DNA from: an uncultured Fibrobacter sp.
Lineage (GTDB): Bacteria > Fibrobacterota > Fibrobacteria > Fibrobacterales > Fibrobacteraceae
NCBI GenBank assembly: GCA_900313675.1
Contig: OMSO01000012.1
Coordinates: 1 to 64,000, forward strand
Direction: 5' to 3'
DNA length: 64,000 nt
Part shown: positions 61,407-64,000 of the stretch, piece after piece
How the letters are laid out: the number at the start of each line of letters is the position of its first letter
How positions within the stretch are numbered: position 1 is the first letter of the stretch
Notes under the pieces: model-generated
Database searches by the model: none
Told to the model about the DNA's origin: nothing
What the model saw: the letters and a program-made list of their open reading frames with translations, nothing else
Position numbers and translations under genes: made by a program

Positions 61407-62219
61407 TCAAGAATGTTCTTTTTTTAGGATCCCGAGGGCGCGGTCAACTAAGTCCGGCGAAATGTGGAAAATCTCGCTGAGCTTTTCCACACGGAGTTCT
61501 TCGGGAATGCGTTCCATACGGGAGCCGTCCTTGTCGCGGATGACCAGGTTCCCTTTCTGGTAGTAATACTGCACTCCCCGTTCCCGGTCCAGGCGGTTGA
61601 GCACCGGGTAGGTCATCATCTCCCGGTAGAAACTTTCGGACCAGTGCTGCTTGAATTCTTCGACGGAAACACCTTCTAGCGGATACTCGAAACGAAGTTT
61701 CATGGGGCCGCCCGCACCGCCGGTCCAGAGTTCCAGGGCATCGGCGGCAGGCCGCACCAGCCGCACGCAGTTGGGAACCAGCGGGAAAAACGCCTCGCCG
61801 GAACCAAACGGTTGAGGTGCAGGCAAAGGGAGCGGATCGAAGATGAGGTAACCGGGGTCAAAGAGGTACGAGGTATGGGGTATGAGGTCGCCAGCCTTTG
61901 GCTGGCTTTGAGGTGCGAAAGAGACCTCCGGCAAAACCAGGGCGCAGTGGATGTTTTTTTCTTTGCGCTTGTGGCCCATGACCAGACGGGGCGAAAGCCC
62001 CATGTCGGTAAAGGCCTGGTACAGATGCCAGGTCATGCTGAAGCAGGTGCCGCCGCCCATCCAGCAGTCCACATCGTTCTGGAAACTGTCATCCAGGTTG
62101 CGGGCACGAGTGGCAGAACCCGCCGATTCCAGACGGATAATTTTCGTGAGGTTCTCGTAGGTGACGGTGGAAAGCCTGTTGCACAGCTCGAGAATCTTTT
62201 GCCAACTAGATTGTTCCAC
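61407..62219 (-). CDS. Arylamine N-acetyltransferase-like protein (Cys-His-Asp fold)
   Basis: A 270-residue protein similar to the NAT/transglutaminase-like fold. A likely catalytic triad is Cys59 (GGGTCFSMTW), His91 (NIHCALVL) and Asp121 (SYLFDPGYLI). In NATs Cys comes first, then His about 35 residues on and Asp about 15 later; here the His-Asp gap is 30. The extra residues SFAPQSQPKAGDLIPHTS lie exactly between and are coded by an intergenic-type repeat. The GTG start at 62219 follows a TATCTT box (62227-62232) by seven bases, so the transcript may begin at the codon. Natural substrate unknown. Confidence 0.68.
   Translation of the reverse strand: MEQSSWQKILELCNRLSTVTYENLTKIIRLESAGSATRARNLDDSFQNDVDCWMGGGTCFSMTWHLYQAFTDMGLSPRLVMGHKRKEKNIHCALVLPEVSFAPQSQPKAGDLIPHTSYLFDPGYLIFDPLPLPAPQPFGSGEAFFPLVPNCVRLVRPAADALELWTGGAGGPMKLRFEYPLEGVSVEEFKQHWSESFYREMMTYPVLNRLDRERGVQYYYQKGNLVIRDKDGSRMERIPEELRVEKLSEIFHISPDLVDRALGILKKEHS
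61857..61917. repeat. Spacer-type repeat inside the NAT-like coding sequence
   Basis: On the minus strand GCACCTCAAAGC, CAGCCAAAGGCTG, GCGACCTCATACC then CCATACCTCG. The unit CCTCAAAGC ... GCGACCTCA is the same as in the noncoding tracts at 35130-35195, 60637-60668 and 62265-62285. The reading frame is kept through it. Confidence 0.7.
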
Positions 62220-62224
62220 AGAAG

Positions 62225-62440
62225 GAAAGATAGTAATTAGGATTTAGGGGATAGGATCTAGGGGCTAGGGGTTTGAGGTCGCTTTGCTTTGAGGGCTGTC
62301 ATCCTCGCGAAGGCGAGGATCTGCTAGATTGCGGTAAGCGGATCCTCACCTGCGTGAGGATGACGACTCACACCTCACACCTCACACCTCATAACTCATA
62401 ACTCACCACTCACCACTCACTACTCACAACTCACCACTAT
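62225..62440. repeat. Mixed repeat block: CCTAGATCC heptads, REP-like units, CTCACAC/AACTCAC heptads
   Basis: From left: GGATTTAGGGGATAGGATCT-type heptads (62236-62268); GAGGTCGCTTTGCTTTGAGG (62266-62287); REP-like units TCATCCTCGCGAAGGC/GAGGATC (62300-62325) and GGATCCTCACCTGCGTGAGGATGAC in two parts (62338-62365); then CTCACACCTCACACC and ACTCACC heptads (62366-62436). It ends at the promoter of the next gene. Confidence 0.7.
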
Positions 62441-62444
62441 TTGC

Positions 62445-62450
62445 TATATT
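62445..62450 (+). promoter_or_regulatory. -10 box (TATATT) of the 62457 gene
   Basis: TATATTG directly after the heptad tract; +1 is expected at or next to the A of the ATG at 62457. No ribosome site is present. The case for a leaderless mRNA is clearest here. Confidence 0.5.
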
Positions 62451-62456
62451 GTGGCT

Positions 62457-63359
62457 ATGCTGGGAATCGAACAGAAAAAAGGAAACGACCAACGCCTGTG
62501 CGGGCGCATGATTGCCTACGCCAAGATTTTACCTTCGCCTGATGCGGAGCGGAGCGGCACGCCTTTTGACGACATGGTGAAAAACGGACTTTTCGCCCTG
62601 GAAGGGGATTTCCGGCAGCAGCCCAAGATGCCTAGCCGAAGAGCCATCAACAAGGCCGTGGATTCAAAGATCGACAACCTGCTGGAATCCATGGAAGAAG
62701 ACGGCGTGGAGCTGCCCGAAGACATGGACGTGGATTCCCTGCGGGAGCGCCTTCATGAACTGGCCAACATGGAAGTCATTCCCATTCCCGCCCGCATCTG
62801 CAATTTTGCCAGCGAAGAAGATATTCTGAACGAAGACGCCGACGTGTATTACATTGGCGAGTTCATCGGCATGAACCAGGCCCACTTTTGTCTGACCACG
62901 CTGCCCGTCTTTTACCAGGCCCGTTACCGCGAACAGGCCAAGGTCGAAGAAATCAACCTGCTGAACGAGATGCTTTCGCAGTTCGAGACCGGCAGCATCA
63001 TGGACAACGACGATATTCAACGGGAAACAGAAGAACTTTTCCCCGAAGGGGCGAGCCTCAATACCTTCGTGGGCGACCTGAACAACCTGCTGAATACCAG
63101 GGTGGTGCCTTTCTTGCTGGCCTGCGAAACCGACAGCGACTACGAAAACCAGATTGCCCTGTTCTACAAGTTCATGAAAAACTATCCCGAACAGCGCGAC
63201 ATCAAGCTTATCGACGGAGCCATCCGGGAACTGCGCAGGCAAAGCGACAACCAAGGAGCCCGCAGGCTCTTGGAACTGGGATGCAAGAAGGTGAACGCCA
63301 TCTACAACGAAGACATCAAGGGCGCCGAAGAAATCAACCAGGAAATCGCCGCCATCTAG
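62457..63359 (+). CDS. Conserved protein of unknown function
   Basis: A 300-residue acidic protein with no signal peptide or membrane segment. The N-terminal third is helical (KAVDSKIDNLLESMEEDG), the middle has strand-rich ADVYYIGEFIGMNQAHFCLTT, and the C-terminal half is helical, with LNNLLNTRVVPFLLACETDS and ALFYKFMKNYPEQRDIKLI. I do not recognise a family. A GTG two codons upstream (62451) is an alternative start. Codon use is like that of its neighbours, so it is probably native and cytoplasmic. Confidence 0.75.
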   Translation: MLGIEQKKGNDQRLCGRMIAYAKILPSPDAERSGTPFDDMVKNGLFALEGDFRQQPKMPSRRAINKAVDSKIDNLLESMEEDGVELPEDMDVDSLRERLHELANMEVIPIPARICNFASEEDILNEDADVYYIGEFIGMNQAHFCLTTLPVFYQARYREQAKVEEINLLNEMLSQFETGSIMDNDDIQRETEELFPEGASLNTFVGDLNNLLNTRVVPFLLACETDSDYENQIALFYKFMKNYPEQRDIKLIDGAIRELRRQSDNQGARRLLELGCKKVNAIYNEDIKGAEEINQEIAAI

Positions 63360-63381
63360 GGCGATTCCAGGGCCCAATTCG

Positions 63382-64000
63382 CTACATCTTGGAGAGGGTC
63401 AACAGCACCGCTCCAATCAAGATGACCACCGTGGACATGGCAAGCTTGATGCGGCCTCCGCGGGAAGCGTATTCGCCGAACACGAACACGCCCCACAACT
63501 GGTTTACCACCAGGTTCAACTGCAGAAGCGGGTAACCTACCGCGTAGCCGAACATGCCGTCGTCGGCGATGGTCCAGAAAATGGCCAGGGTGCCGAACAT
63601 CCACATGACGCCTGACGCCATGGAAAGGAGGGTGGGCACAAGGTTCGAATGCCTGATATCCTTGCGGCGGCGAAATGTCACCAGGCCCACCAGCACGAGG
63701 CTTCCGATGCAGACCCCGAAGGAGAAGGGGAACAGGAATTCCATGTCGCCCATGCCGCTGAACTTGAAGGGAATCAGGTAGGTGCCGAACACCGCTCCCG
63801 ACAGGAGGGAGCGCCAGTTTTTCCAGATGGATTTTTTCTTGCTGGCGGGAATCCAGATGCCGATAATCATGCAGGCGATAGCCGGAATAGAATAGTACAG
63901 CAGGGTCTTTTCCTGGAAAATGACCACCCCGCTAAAGAACGACAGCAAAATGCTCACGCTCATGGACCGTAGGCCAGTCCCTGCCAGGTCCGCCTCGGCC
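63382..64000 (-). CDS. GRP/RhaT-like sugar permease, cut by window edge
   Basis: At least 205 residues; the frame is open to the edge of the window, so the N-terminal part is missing. About six hydrophobic segments are seen, with GTYLIPFKFSG, FPFSFGVCIG and the C-terminal NLVVNQLWGVFVFGEYASRG. These resemble glucose/ribose porter (GlcU/RhaT-like) proteins of the drug/metabolite transporter superfamily, which have ten segments and about 290 residues. An internal ATG at 63963 is probably not the start. Substrate uncertain, probably a sugar. Confidence 0.72.
   Translation of the reverse strand, partial: AEADLAGTGLRSMSVSILLSFFSGVVIFQEKTLLYYSIPAIACMIIGIWIPASKKKSIWKNWRSLLSGAVFGTYLIPFKFSGMGDMEFLFPFSFGVCIGSLVLVGLVTFRRRKDIRHSNLVPTLLSMASGVMWMFGTLAIFWTIADDGMFGYAVGYPLLQLNLVVNQLWGVFVFGEYASRGGRIKLAMSTVVILIGAVLLTLSKM

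Noticed and set aside
1-64000. tRNA or rRNA genes
   Set aside because: No cloverleaf with the T-loop sequence GGTTCGAAT and no rRNA-like conserved stretch was seen in the spacers.

Overview
The window is bacterial, gene-dense and most likely from Fibrobacter or a close relative (phylum Fibrobacterota). This is inferred from family content, not from a database search. The supporting families are a SprA-type outer-membrane protein of about 2,280 residues, a giant secreted protein with a type A C-terminal sorting-like domain, MqnC of the futalosine menaquinone route, BatD/BatE, a succinate-type CoA transferase, many short lipoproteins and several Rpn-family nucleases. Promoters resemble the Bacteroidetes-type TAnnTTTG box and often lie so close to the start codon that leaderless transcripts are likely.

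Layout. 1-100: the right end of an IS3-family element, with the last 21 codons of its transposase and its inverted repeat. 137-3910: REP-like palindromes and three Rpn-family genes, two of them a recent duplication, all with related leaders. 4118-8291: a two-component cassette (7TM histidine kinase, single-domain receiver, NtrC-like activator with a Glu at the phosphorylation site). 8288-11814: rRNA methyltransferase, DRE-TIM aldolase and mqnC. 11823-12310: a three-hairpin repeat, a 20-codon gene with its own promoter and terminator, and a composite heptad repeat. 12335-14943: batD and batE. 14989-21825: sprA-like. 21911-22144: a tandem pair of the three-hairpin element. 22148-24040: AIPR-family protein. 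24266-27898: leucine-rich-repeat protein and two S41 protease lipoproteins. 28125-30681: M23 lipoprotein and FKBP lipoprotein. 30814-33979: glmS and scpA. 34007-35013: YugP-type protease and a small CPMC protein. 35198-40295: TolC, HlyD and two ABC-2 permeases without an ATPase. 40467-43222: CoA transferase and a condensation-type acyltransferase. 43224-48981: a five-gene operon (DUF4956, HlyD, TolC, VTC domain, lamin-tail lipoprotein). 49291-57758: lipoprotein, DASS symporter and giant secreted protein. 58016-64000: FHA-GGDEF cyclase, MATE transporter, lipoprotein, NAT-like enzyme, a conserved unknown protein and a partial sugar permease.

The most interesting material is (1) the DUF4956-HlyD-TolC-VTC-lamin-tail operon, which looks like an envelope-spanning system built around a polyphosphate-polymerase-like catalytic domain; (2) a three-hairpin repeat in three copies whose stems differ by compensating changes; (3) a 20-residue gene with well-formed promoter, ribosome site and terminator; (4) a network of heptad and palindromic spacer repeats that has also entered two coding sequences in frame (scpA and the NAT-like gene). 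No CRISPR array, rRNA, tRNA or prophage was seen.
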